A stretch of 64,000 bases of DNA, taken from Alopecurus myosuroides (lineage: Eukaryota; Streptophyta; Magnoliopsida; Poales; Poaceae). The notes under the pieces are model-generated. The model saw nothing but the letters and a program-made list of their open reading frames with translations. It searched no databases and was not told the origin of the DNA. The stretch is taken from the NCBI GenBank assembly GCA_028641055.1, contig CM054060.1, positions 165,692,416-165,756,415 on the forward strand. The letters are read 5' to 3'. A program made the translations under genes and the position numbers. Below are positions 44,531 to 57,430 of the stretch, in pieces; the stretch's first letter is position 1, and the number at the start of each line of letters is the position of its first letter.

Positions 44531-46413
44531 TCCCGCTGGCAAGCTACTCGGCTTCCTGGTATCTAGTCGGGGCATTGAAGCCAATCCTTCAAAGATAAAA
44601 GCTATTGAGAACATGTCCTTGCCGAGATCCCTGAAGGATGTGCAAAAATTCACTGGTTGCTTGGCATCTCTGAGCCGTTTCCTGGGCCGAATGGGCGAGA
44701 AGGCCCTGCCTCTGTACCAGCTGATGAAGAAAAGTGACAAGTTTGTCTGGACTCCGCAAGCGGATGTGGCATTCAATGAGCTGAAGGCAATGCTGGCTAG
44801 CGCTCCCATCCTGGCTAGTCCGCTACCCAAGGAGCCAATGCTGCTATACATTGCTGCCACTAACCGAGTAGTCAGTGTGGTGATTGTGGTGGAGCGAGAA
44901 GAAGAAGGCAAGAGTGTGCAGCGCCCAGTATACTATCTAAGCGAAGTGCTATCCAGCTCCAAGCAGAACTACCCGTATTACCAAAAGATGACCTATGGCG
45001 TGTACCTGGGCGCCAAGAAGCTAAAGCATTACTTCCAAGAGCATCCTATCACGGTTGTGAGCTCTGCTCCCATCTCGGATATCATGGGCAACAAGGAGGC
45101 GAGTGGTCGAGTAGCCAAGTGGGCAATCGAGCTAGCCGCGTACGCACCCGCGTATGCGAGAAGAGAGGCCATCAAGTCTCAGATCCTGGCGGAGTTTCTG
45201 GTGGATTGGGCTGAGGTGCAGTACGAACCTCCTGCTCCAGTTTCCAATTACTGGAAGATGCACTTTGATGGCTCGAAGGTGAAGGAAGGCCTTGGTGCTG
45301 GCGTAGTGCTTACGTCACCCAAGCGAGATCAACTCAGGTACGTGCTGCAGATTCATTTCAAGGCGTCCAACAACGTAGCAGAATATGAGGCAGTGGTGCA
45401 CGGCTTGCGAGTAGCCAAGGAGGTTGGCGTGCAGCGCATTATATGCTATGGCGATTCAGACCTGGTGGTGCAGCAAGTCTCTGGCACTTGGGATGCTCTA
45501 GATGCCAACATGGCATCATATCGTTTCCTGGTACAGTCTATGACTGGATTCTTCAAAGGCTGCGAGTTCCAGCACATTCACCGAGCAGAGAACGAAGCGA
45601 CAGACGAGCTGTCCAAGTTGGGATCTTCTCGGCAATCCATCCCGGCGGGGGTTGCCTTGGAGCATTTGAGGAAGCCATCCATCAAGCCATCTCCCAACTC
45701 GGAATCCATATTTGTTCCTTCTCTGCCAAGTGAAGAATCTGTTCCAATGGAGATTGACTGGGAGAATGCAACAGAGAACCCGGGGACTGCCGCTCCCTAC
45801 TCGGGGACTGCCGCTCCTTACTCGGGGACTGCCACTCCATACTCGGGAACTACCGCTCCCTACTCGGGGACTGCCACTCCCTACTCGGGGACTGCCACTC
45901 CATACTCGGGGACTGCTGTCCTTAACCCGGGGACTGTCGCATTCATTGAGGAGGTCCTTGCCAATCGTTCAGGGCTCCAGAGAAGTGCTCCCAACCCCAA
46001 AGAGCAGCCAGAGATGCCTGTCCCAATGGAAGTGGACGAACCAGTGTTTCCCACACGGGAGACACCGAGTTCGGCCATGCCCATATTATCCTTTCTAAGG
46101 GACGGTACTCTGCCAGAAGATGAGGTGATCGCAAGGCAGATCCAGAGAAGATCCAAGGGCTACACCATATTCAGAGATGTGCTGCACAAAAGAAGTGCCA
46201 CCGGCGTACTGCAACGTTGTGTGGACCCAGAAGAAGGAGGAGAAATTCTGTTGGAAATACACCAAGGAGAATGCGGGCACCACGCCTCTTCTCGGGCATT
46301 GGTCAAGAAAGCTTTTCGGCATGGCTTCTACTGGCTCACAGCTCTGCAGCAAGCTGAAGACATCGTGAGGAAGTGCAATGGCTGCCAGATGTTCGCGAGT
46401 AAGATTCACATGC
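44531..46413 (+). pseudogene. RT thumb, RNase H domains and integrase zinc finger, interrupted
   Basis: Continues in the shifted frame. RT thumb/connection with LGRMGEKALPLYQLMKK is followed by a first RNase H-like domain (YYLSEVL, YYQKMTYGVYL, about 44900-45060). A second, archaeal-type RNase H follows at about 45250-45620 with the acidic residues in HFDGS, AEYEAV and YGDSDL. A 24-bp minisatellite linker (45779-45940) separates it from the integrase zinc-binding region (GECGHHASSRALVKKAF and CNGC near 46376). The frame is cut at 46413 by the solo LTR insertion (TSD CATGC) and resumes in phase at 61636, so the insertion hit an open frame. Confidence 0.88.
45779..45940 (+). repeat. 24-bp in-frame minisatellite
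   Basis: About seven 8-codon units (core PYSGTAT) built on CTCGGGGACTGCC, inside the polyprotein between RNase H and integrase. The same 13-base core occurs once at 62621-62633 in the 3' region of the element. Confidence 0.92.
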
Positions 46414-46594
46414 TGTAACACCTGGGGTGTTACCCTAAGCTAGAAAGTTGTTTGTTTTCTTTTGTTTTGCATCACATGCATCATAAGCATTGCACTCTGT
46501 TTTTCAAAACAACTGAAAAATTCAAATCAAATTAAACTTTCAAACATTGTCCAAAATTCCCAATTAAAAAGTGCAAACTAAACCACTCAACTTG

Positions 46595-49500
46595 TGTCAC
46601 GACCCCGGACCCAGAGATATACATACTGTTATGTGCTCCTAGCCATGGACTCACAAGGGCTTCAGGGTTACCAGCCCCGGCCGGAACAAACAACGGCAGG
46701 CAGACCGGATTCATCGGCACGTAGTCCGGATCCCCGGTCTACTACTCCTTGTATCCATGCTAGTCATAACCAACTATGCATATCAAAGTGTCCACGAATC
46801 GAATGAAACTGAAGGAAACGGGACCAAAGCTATACAGAGATGCTATGTGTCCAGAAAGTGCAACAACAATCGAGGGTTACTGGGGTTACCTCGCCCCAGG
46901 CCGATCACATCGACAGGCGGGCTCGGACATGGATCATCGGCTCCACAACCCCTCGACCGCGACAACTATGCAGGCATAGCCAAAACTGTATAACAATGAG
47001 CTCGAAACCAACAACCGATCAAAGCAACACTCTAGACATGAAACTTGTATTAAACAGATGTTACTAGAGTATAGCTTACAAGCAGAGGTCACACGACCCA
47101 ACATTACATCAGACAACGGAAGGCAAATTATGTTGCTAATCAACAAGAACCAAAAAGGCCTAAAAGGCCGCAACATAAGGCGACGTCCCAGCCCATAGAT
47201 TCCAGGCTGCTACCTGGGAACCCCAAACTACTCGTCGAGGTCCACGTTGAACCACCACTGAAGTGACGAACTCCACCTGAACCAAAATTAAGCAAACCTG
47301 AGTACGGGAGGTACTCAACAAGACTTAGTTAACCTATTATATATCTACTAACTTCAGAAAGGGTTTTATGAAGGCTGTTTTGCGTAAAGCAATCTTTGTT
47401 TTGAATTTGAGGAAGAATAGCACGTCTCATAGAACGTTTTCAAAACAGATGAGAAAGCTACTCAACTACTGAGATCATCATCTTCTTGTATTCCACCAAG
47501 TCTTTCTCATTCCCACACTATCTCATGCTACAAGGATCACCCCTCCCGGCATCTCCGGGGAGGCACCCTTCAATTATGGTTAACAAGTTTTAGTCATTCC
47601 GTTAAGGTTATCTATGATCACAGAATCCGTTGCCAAGTCGTCCGTAACCGTGGACACGGCTTCTCGAGGAGATTTATCCCTGCAGGGGGTACACTTTACC
47701 CACACGTACCATCCGACTCTTAACGCCACATGTACGCTCGTCCATGGAGCGCGGCAGAGGGTGGCTGGCCACGACCTTTACCTTGCTCGACCCTATCCAT
47801 GAGTCAACCCAAACAGGGCCACCCCGTCAACAGGGAGTTGGCCACCTCCTGACGGCACCTGTTCTGTGAGTCGGGAACAAGATCCGAGTGCGTCCATCAC
47901 TTGTTCCGGTCACGCCCTAAGTTTTCTCCAAATCGTTTTCTGACTCACACTCAGATGGAAAGATCAAACTACGTGACTCATGGACGTGGCCAAACAAGTT
48001 AGTTAGTCGAGCGCGGTCTGTTAGGCCCCGCGTGTGGTTGCACGCTCAGTCTTGGCTTCGAAGGCGAGAACTCGCTCCTAGGGGCATGAACAGGACAAAA
48101 CGCCACAACCCATTGTGGCCTCACATCCATGCCAGTATTTAGTCAAGTTATCAAAGGTAATTCAAATCATAACAGCCCGACATAATAGATTCACGTATTG
48201 ACCAGATTCATCAACCGGATGGATCAGATCACAACTAAGCATGGCTAAGCAAGACTCACAGGGTTTAGCGGAGCACGCGCAAACAAACCTATAGCTGCTA
48301 GGTGCAGTGGATCAGGATATCTAGGTTATGCAGTATATAGGAGAACTCTATCTACTGACATCAAATAGTTTGGAACCGAATGCAAAGTACGAGATTCAAA
48401 ACACGTTGAAACCATATATGAGCAGATAAGAGGTTATGCTTGCCTTGGTTACAAGAAAACCAATTGAAATGTCTTCTGGAATAAGTGCTTGACTTGTCGG
48501 TTAAGATCAAGTATTCGCCATGGAGTTGTTGGCCTTCTCTTCGGAGTCACGTTCTATCGAGGGGGAAAACAACACCGGAAAGAAGAATAACAATCAACAC
48601 ATGGCATCGATGCAATGCGCAATATGTATGCATGAGCAGGTTAATGCACAGAAAATAAGCCCTAAACATGTTCGTTGGGTTGCTAGGGTTCGTATGTCAG
48701 TTCGGCATTTTTACTGAATTTATCCCGAAATAGACCCCGGAGGGGGTTTCGGGCGATTCTGAAAGTGGGTACCATTTTAAAAGCCCAAATGGGTTTGAAA
48801 ACATCATAACTAGATTCTATTTGTCATTTTGAGCATTTTGGTATATAACTTTTAATTTTCTAATTTTAGTGAATAAAAACTTATTTTCTTTATTTTAAAA
48901 GAATAAACAACATTAAATAATACTCATTTTTCAACATGGTCAAACATATATGAAAATGGCATATTCATGTAGAGAACATTTTTCTGAACAAAACCATATT
49001 TTTACTTTATTTTTCTGAGTAACAAAACAATAGTTATTGAATAAACAAAATTAACCATTTTTCTGTATTTAATAATCATTTTCGGGGAAAAGGGAAAAAC
49101 TGGATTATGACAGCGGCATGACGCAGAGGTGACGTCATCAATGGCCGGAGCGGCTCTGTCCGCGCTCGATCGGCCAAACCAACAAGCGATTCCAAAATCG
49201 CGAGGCACCACTACGGAGAGGACGCAACGGGGAGCCAAAGGGTGGCGGCGCCGCTCGGAAACGGTCGCCGGAGAGCCGCCGGCGGCGAGGATGCGCGACG
49301 GCCGACGGTGCTCCTCGGTGAAAAGGAGGAGCGGAGGGGCAGGAGCGAAGGGGAGGGCATGGGAGTGCTCACCACGACGAGGTGAAGAGGATGGCGTGGT
49401 CGGGAGGGTGCGGCGGCGCCGGAATCGGCCGGATTCGTCCGTGGATGAGGCGACCGGAGGCGAGGAAGATGCGGACGGCGGCGGCAGTTAAGAGCTCCTC

Positions 49501-50129
49501 GGCTCGATTCCTTGGCTTAGGGAGGAGAGAAGACGACCACGGAGACCTTGATGTGCTCGAGGGAGCTCGGGAGCGGCCGGAACGGCGTCGACGACCGGCG
49601 GCCACCATGGTTCGGGTAGGGTTTGGGTTTTCCTCTTCACAGAGACAACGCGAGGAGGACTGGGAGCTAGGACGAGGACGTAAGGAAGAGGGGCACGCGT
49701 CCTTTCCCTTATCCACGGAAGGGGCGGACGGAAAACGGCGCGCGCGACGTCGACGACCTTCCTGCCTTCTGGCAGGAGGTTGAAGATGACAAAACAACGA
49801 ATTATGATAACCCCCTGGAACTTTGAGAAATCACCAAGAGGTCCCTTTCTACTATAAAACAGAACATAAAACCAGATTTTGAGGACCTTTTTGCGAATAG
49901 AAAATTTGGCAAAAATACTTTTTGAAAAGCTCACAAAATTTCCAATAAAACCATAACTTGGTTTGCCAACTTTGAAAATGTTTTTAATTCAAATTTTGGG
50001 TGACCACTTTAAGTGGTTTTTGGTCAACTTCTTATTAAATTCAAATTCAAACTTGATTTAAATTTTACATGCATGATATGCCATGAACACAACACCACAA
50101 CCCTTTGGTAGAAAAAATGGGTTGTTACA
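46595..50129 (-). repeat. Left (3') LTR of the LARD-like element
   Basis: 3535 bp. It holds the conserved core at 47642-47689. The GC-rich block 49080-49790 gives open frames on both strands (49129-49491, 49369-49797 and others) duplicated in the right LTR; compositional, not genes. Confidence 0.93.
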
Positions 50130-50147
50130 AATCTACCCCCCTTACAA
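50130..50147 (-). other. Polypurine tract of the LARD-like element
   Basis: On the minus strand CTTGTAAGGGGGGTAGATT directly precedes the LTR start TGTAACAACCC. Confidence 0.75.
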
Positions 50148-53100
50148 GAATCTCGTCCCGAGATTCCCGAAGGAGAAGAAAGAAGGAACACCGGTTTTGA
50201 AGGGTCTTCTCGAACCTTACGGTTCTCTTCTGAAGAGGTTGATCCGTAGAATCTTGGAGTATTGAACGGATACACCTTAGGTAAGAGGGAAACTCTTCGG
50301 AAATGATCTTCACGAAGATCGAGTATCTCATGGACAACTCATGACAAGAATGTTCGTAAAGAACTGTTGAGTTATCATGCATGAAACACATCAAGGTAAT
50401 GGAGTGAGTAGAAGATGGTTTCAAGTTTGTGGACGATGGTTCTTGAAAGGATTTAGAATATGAGCTTTGCACAAGACTTTAAATCCTTTTGGGAAAGAAA
50501 GGTTGAACAACTTGTGAAACCGAGGTTTTCTTCAAACAGATAACCAAGATGAAAAGGATAGTCTTGGATACCACAACATAATATCCACAGACGAGGGAGA
50601 ACACGAGAAAACACTGTAATCGTGCGTCGGAGAGAAATTTGATACAAGATCATGTTTAGTCTTCGGAGTGGACACGAAGGATAACCGAACTTTTACCCCG
50701 TCAAAACTTTGTCGAAATCTTTGTGAAAGATCGGGATGTTACTTCACGACATAGAATGAGTAACCACGGAATGTTGAAACACCGTAGTTAGGGAGGAACT
50801 CTTGGTCACACCATAGGAATGGATAACCAACGAGGATTAAAACACCAGAAGGAATAGGGAATCTCTTTCCCATGGTGGATTTGACGTAGCAATACGTTTA
50901 CCACATAGTTAAGATCCCACGGCTGGAGTGACTGACAAATTCACACAATGTGTGAGATGAACAGAACTTCAAGTACAAACAACTTGAAAAGGGGGACTGA
51001 TCAATGGGGTTACAAAACACCAAGAGATGTTCTCCTGATGGACTTGTTTCCACTGAAACGAAGGTTTGGAGGTTCAACAGAGAGATATTGGAAAGATCAA
51101 CTTCCAGGTTCTCCTGGATGTTCTAGATACCGACAACAGGCTCACGACAAGCCTTCTATAGGTTATCAGGTGAAAGTAAAACTCCGGTTTGGAAGATCAG
51201 TGAGGAGAACTTGTTAGAATTAAGCCAGACAAGAATTCTCACAGGGAGTGGTTGTTCTTACGAATTCAAAGAGATATGACATTAGGTCTTCCGGCTAATT
51301 GTGTCAACCACCACATCAACCATGCCGGACTCTGAAAAGACCTAATTCAATACCCTTGAGAAAACACCAACCATCGTTGCTGCTTGAGATTCAGCTCTGG
51401 GTAGTGGATGGATAACTCAGACTCAGCGTGTTTGATCAGGAAGATTGCACCGGTTACCAACGAGATACATATGCTGGATTCTCAAGGTATGGACTACGAT
51501 GTCACACTCAAGAGGATGAGTGAGATTACAGAACTCATGTAGTAGCAACTTGAGAAAGACGGTTGCACCTACATGAACTACTTGCAAAAGAACACATCGG
51601 AGTCCTGGTTGGGGAGATGATAACAAAGATCACCAAGATCTTGGACTTCTTCTCTCAAGGAGAATCAGTCAGTGATTTAGCGTGGATGCGAACTTCTTCA
51701 AGGAATGGAGGTAACAATCCACCATATCATGAATAGTCCACACATTCATGACCGACTTAGAATTATTCCCGAAGGAGAAGAAAACTCTACTCGGATCCAC
51801 GGCGACAACTTTCACCATAAACACATGGACCAGAGTAAGTCACTTCGAACATCGAGAGCACAACTTCGTGATAACACAAAGATGGTTCTCAAAAGTTTCC
51901 AACATTAGTGCCAAGTGTTCAACATGAACCTCTTGCAACTTGGAGAAAATAGGAATGTCATCGATGGGCTCGACAACACGCTTATCAAGATACTCCAAGC
52001 AGAGGGATCCATATGTTACATGGACAAGGCAAACTATTGGTCAGACCATAGGACATGAGGTGTACTCGGTAAAACACCATGAGTGGAAACACCATCAAGA
52101 TAGTCCTTGAATCTGGACTTGATCTGACGATATCCCAAATCAGATCAAAGGTAGAATGACAACATGTCCATTGAAGAGATACTATCATGCTTCAACAGGA
52201 TGAGAACTAGACATCTCATTCCAAAGGAACAAGTTAGGGTGAGCTTTTGTCTTTCAACTCTCCAAGTTGTTGTTTAAGCTCAACCACTAGTCCAAGGTGT
52301 CTAGCGTAGGTTCTTGGAGAGAGGAGTGGTTCAAATTACTCCTGGTTTATACATCACGGTCAGGTAAAACCTGGTGATACTTCTAGAAAGACAACCAGAA
52401 TATCACAACCTACCGTTAGGTCTAGGAATTCGAAAGGAGGTTTGCTTTTCAAAGCAACTGATGTGATCTTGAGAGCTTCGGCATAGACCTAACTCTCTGA
52501 TCGAGAAGGTGCATCAGAATGAACGGATTTGGTAACTCAGTCAACTTTTAACAGAGGCTGAGTGACCAGTAGTGCTAAAAAGGATACAGATGTTTCTTGG
52601 ATTTTTCAAAGCAGTAAGAGTTGCTAGGAATTTCTTATACACACCTCAAAGCACAGACCCATCATTCTCAAGCATTCAAACTTGGAGAAAGGGGGAGTGA
52701 AGACGTGTAGGAGTATCACTACATCAATAAGACCATGAAACTTAACACGACCTCTTGATATAAAAGAGTGTGACACTCGAAGGTAGAACAGAACAGAAGC
52801 TAATGAAACTTCTTTATTCTGTGGATTACAAAACTTTGACCTGGTTCTTAAGATGAACGAGGTTTTGGAGTTTGTTTCTCCTGACATTCCAAGGTGGAAT
52901 GTTCTGACGAAACACAAGAGCGAATGCACTGGAAGAATCCAACACACATAAGCAACTTGTATTCTAAACAACGAGTGGAGATTTGAGAGCAACTAGAAGA
53001 TAGGAACATGCTCCAGGGAATCCAGAGATCATGGGGAATGCACAGGTGATACTCTTTTGTAAAACCCATGCTAAAGGAGAGGTATAGCAGAGTCAAGAAC

Positions 53101-53878
53101 AAAGGTATGAGAATCATAAAGAACATTCTTGTCGTGATTCTTTTCGATTCCAAGAGAAAGCCTACGGCTATTGGATCTGAGATTACCTAGCCATCCCGAG
53201 GTGAAACAAATTCCTCAGGATCCAAAGGAACAAAACTTGGGTTGAAGGTCAGCATCCTGTACTGATGGCATGAGCATTACATGGTTAAGAAACCACATGT
53301 CTCAACTCACCACAATTCAGCACATTCCGGGACCTTCGGTTCAAGTCCAAGGTTAAAAACATTGAGAAAGGAGTAACTACTATCTTAGTGCCACGGAGAA
53401 CACTACGAATAGCAATCACGAAGTATCTTCAAGAAACCATAGATAGCTCCGGTAGAATTGGAACGGAGGATAACGAATACATTCGAGATGAACAGGAAAT
53501 CTCGAGGTTCAGGATTTTGAGACTTTAGAGCTGGAGTATGTGGAACCCACACAACTACGAGGTATTAGGATTGAAAGAAAATCTCCCATTTGGAACGAGG
53601 GATAACGGAAAAAATAACACACACGACTCTAGAAACTGAACACTAGGTCAACTTGGTTAAAAGAACGTCTTGCCATAGAAGGCACCTAAGTTTTGAATAA
53701 TCAGAACATTTTCAAATCAAAACAGGTAAGATGACCCAGAGTTAGAGCGATACCAGATAAGGAGTAAAAAGAATCCTAAGAAGGTTTTTTCACAATCCAT
53801 TTGGAGTTTCAAAATAGTTTTTCACAAACACTAGACTCAACATCGACCAAGCAGTAAGGTTTTCCTACAGGCAGTCCT
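50148..53878 (-). other. Non-coding internal domain of the LARD-like element
   Basis: No frame above about 122 codons and none with gag, protease, polymerase or integrase motifs. Longest frames: 52624-52992 and 52848-53153 (minus), 50948-51217 (plus). Near the left end AATCTCGTCCCGAGATT (50149-50165) is a perfect palindrome apart from its centre. The domain may serve as RNA packaging or structure rather than coding, as proposed for LARDs. Confidence 0.65.
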
Positions 53879-53890
53879 GCTCTGATACCA
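53879..53890 (-). other. Primer-binding site, initiator tRNA-Met type
   Basis: Minus-strand TGGTATCAGAGC, exact, five bases from the LTR end. Confidence 0.92.
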
Positions 53891-53895
53891 AGACT

Positions 53896-56800
53896 TGTCA
53901 CGACCCCGGACCCAGAGATATACATACTGTTATGTGCTCCTAGCCATGGACTCACAAGAGCTTCAGGGTTACCAGCCCCGGCCGGAACAAACAACGGCAG
54001 GCAGACCGGATTCATCGGCACGTAGTCCGGATCCCCGGTCTACTACTCCTTGTATCCATGCTAGTCATAACCAACTATGCATATCAAAGTGTCCACGAAT
54101 CGAATGAAACTGAAGGAAACGGGACCAAAGCTATACAGAGATGCTATGTGTCCAGAAAGTGCAACAACAATCGAGGGTTACTGGGGTTACCTCGCCCCAG
54201 GCCGATCACATCGACAGGCGGGCTCGGACATGGATCATCGGCTCCACAACCCCTCGACCGCGACAACTATGCAGGCATAGCCAAAACTGTATAACAATGA
54301 GCTCGAAACCAACAACCGATCAAAGCAACACTCTAGACATGAAACTTGTATTAAACAGATGTTACTAGAGTATAGCTTACAAGCAGAGGTCACACGACCC
54401 AACATTACATCAGACAACGGAAGGCAAATTATGTTGCTAATCAACAAGAACCAAAAAGGCCTAAAAGGCCGCAACATAAGGCGACGTCCCAGCCCATAGA
54501 TTCCAGGCTGCTACCTGGGAACCCCAAACTACTCGTCGAGGTCCACGTTGAACCACCACTGAAGTGACGAACTCCACCTGAACCAAAATTAAGCAAACCT
54601 GAGTACGGGAGGTACTCAACAAGACTTAGTTAACCTATTATATATCTACTAACTTCAGAAAGGGTTTTATGAAGGCTGTTTTGCGTAAAGCAATCTTTGT
54701 TTTGAATTTGAGGAAGAATAGCACGTCTCATAGAACGTTTTCAAAACAGATGAGAAAGCTACTCAACTACTGAGATCATCATCTTCTTGTATTCCACCAA
54801 GTCTTTCTCATTCCCACACTATCTCATGCTACAAGGATCACCCCTCCCGGCATCTCCGGGGAGGCACCCTTCAATTATGGTTAACAAGTTTTAGTCATTC
54901 CGTTAAGGTTATCTATGATCACAGAATCCGTTGCCAAGTCGTCCGTAACCGTGGACACGGCTTCTCGAGGAGATTTATCCCTGCAGGGGGTACACTTTAC
55001 CCACACGTACCATCCGACTCTTAACGCCACATGTACGCTCGTCCATGGAGCGCGGCAGAGGGTGGCTGGCCACGACCTTTACCTTGCTCGACCCTATCCA
55101 TGAGTCAACCCAAACAGGGCCACCCCGTCAACAGGGAGTTGGCCACCTCCTGACGGCACCTGTTCTGTGAGTCGGGAACAAGATCCGAGTGCGTCCATCA
55201 CTTGTTCCGGTCACGCCCTAAGTTTTCTCCAAATCGTTTTCTGACTCACACTCAGATGGAAAGATCAAACTACGTGACTCATGGACGTGGCCAAACAAGT
55301 TAGTTAGTCGAGCGCGGTCTGTTAGGCCCCGCGTGTGGTTGCACGCTCAGTCTTGGCTTCGAAGGCGAGAACTCGCTCCTAGGGGCATGAACAGGACAAA
55401 ACGCCACAACCCATTGTGGCCTCACATCCATGCCAGTATTTAGTCAAGTTATCAAAGGTAATTCAAATCATAACAGCCCGACATAATAGATTCACGTATT
55501 GACCAGATTCATCAACCGGATGGATCAGATCACAACTAAGCATGGCTAAGCAAGACTCACAGGGTTTAGCGGAGCACGCGCAAACAAACCTATAGCTGCT
55601 AGGTGCAGTGGATCAGGATATCTAGGTTATGCAGTATATAGGAGAACTCTATCTACTGACATCAAATAGTTTGGAACCGAATGCAAAGTACGAGATTGAA
55701 AACACGTTGAAACCATATATGAGCAGATAAGAGGTTATGCTTGCCTTGGTTACAAGAAAACCAATTGAAATGTCTTCTGGAATAAGTGCTTGACTTGTCG
55801 GTTAAGATCAAGTATTCGCCATGGAGTTGTTGGCCTTCTCTTCGGAGTCACGTTCTATCGAGGGGGAAAACAACACCGGAAAGAAGAATAACAATCAACA
55901 CATGGCATCGATGCAATGCGCAATATGTATGCATGAGCAGGTTAATGCACAGAAAATAAGCCCTAAACATGTTCGTTGGGTTGCTAGGGTTCGTATGTCA
56001 GTTCGGCATTTTTACTGAATTTATCCCGAAATAGACCCCGGAGGGGGTTTCGGGCGATTCTGAAAGTGGGTACCATTTTAAAAGCCCAAATGGGTTTGAA
56101 AACATCATAACTAGATTCTATTTGTCATTTTGAGCATTTTGGTATATAACTTTTAATTTTCTAATTTTAGTGAATAAAAACTTATTTTCTTTATTTTAAA
56201 AGAATAAACAACATTAAATAATACTCATTTTTCAACATGGTCAAACATATATGAAAATGGCATATTCATGTAGAGAACATTTTTCTGAACAAAACCATAT
56301 TTTTACTTTATTTTTCTGAGTAACAAAACAATAGTTATTGAATAAACAAAATTAACCATTTTTCTGTATTTAATAATCATTTTCGGGGAAAAGGGAAAAA
56401 CTGGATTATGACAGCGGCATGACGCAGAGGTGACGTCATCAATGGCCGGAGCGGCTCTGTCCGCGCTCGATCGGCCAAACCAACAAGCGATTCCAAAATC
56501 GCGAGGCACCACTACGGAGAGGACGCAACGGGGAGCCAAAGGGTGGCGGCGCCGCTCGGAAACGGTCGCCGGAGAGCCGCCGGCGGCGAGGATGCGCGAC
56601 GGCCGACGGTGCTCCTCAGTGAAAAGGAGGAGCGGAGGGGCAGGAGCGAAGGGGAGGGCATGGGAGTGCTCACCACGACGAGGTGAAGAGGATGGCGTGG
56701 TCGGGAGGGTGCGGCGGCGCCGGAATCGGCCGGATTCGTCCGTGGATGAGGCGACCGGAGGCGAGGAAGATGCGGACGGCGGCGGCATTTAAGAGCTCCT

Positions 56801-57430
56801 CGGCTCGATTCCTTGGCTTAGGGAGGAGAGAAGACGACCACGGAGACCTTGATGTGCTTGAGGGAGCTCGGGAGCGGCCGGAACGGCGTCGACGACCGGC
56901 GGCCACCATGGTTCGGGTAGGGTTTGGGTTTTCCTCTTCACAGAGACAACGCGAGGAGGACTGGGAGCTAGGACGAGGACGTAAGGAAGAGGGGCACGCC
57001 TCCTTTCCCTTATCCACGGAAGGGGCGGACGGAAAACGGCGCGCGCGACGTCGACGACCTTCCTGCCTTCTGGCAGGAGGTTGAAGATGACAAAACAACG
57101 AATTATGATAACCCCCTGGAACTTTGAGAAATCACCAAGAGGTCCCTTTCTACTATAAAACAGAACATAAAACCAGATTTTGAGGACCTTTTTGCGAACA
57201 GAAAATTTGGCAAAAATACTTTTTGAAAAGCTCACAAAATTTCCAATAAAACCATAACTTGGTTTGCCAACTTTGAAAATGTTTTTAATTCAAATTTGGG
57301 GTGACCACTTTAAGTGGTTTTTGGTCAACTTCTTATTAAATTCAAATTCAAACTTGATTTAAATTTAACATGCATGATATGCCATGAACACAACACCACA
57401 ACCCTTTGGTAGCAAAAATGGGATGTTACA
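53896..57430 (-). repeat. Right (5') LTR of the LARD-like element
   Basis: 3535 bp, same length as the left LTR. The conserved core lies at 54943-54990. The duplicated GC-rich frames (56303-57235) are not genes. Confidence 0.93.

Larger units (their letters stand above)
46595..57430 (-). mobile_element. Young LARD-like non-autonomous retrotransposon
   Basis: LTRs 46595-50129 and 53896-57430, each 3535 bp, TSD ACTTG at 46590-46594 and 57431-57435. The orientation is minus: the primer site TGGTATCAGAGC is read at 53890-53879 next to the right LTR, and a purine tract lies next to the left LTR at 50130-50147. The 3.77-kb internal region has no intact gag or pol. Long LTRs around a conserved-size non-coding core are the hallmark of LARDs described in barley and wheat. 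Only about a dozen differences between LTRs were seen by eye (about 0.3%), so the insertion is recent. Confidence 0.92.

Noticed and set aside
49129..49934. Open frames of 120-148 codons in the LARD-like LTR and their copies at 56303-57235
   Set aside because: Present in both LTRs and in overlapping phases on both strands; low-complexity composition without conserved motifs.
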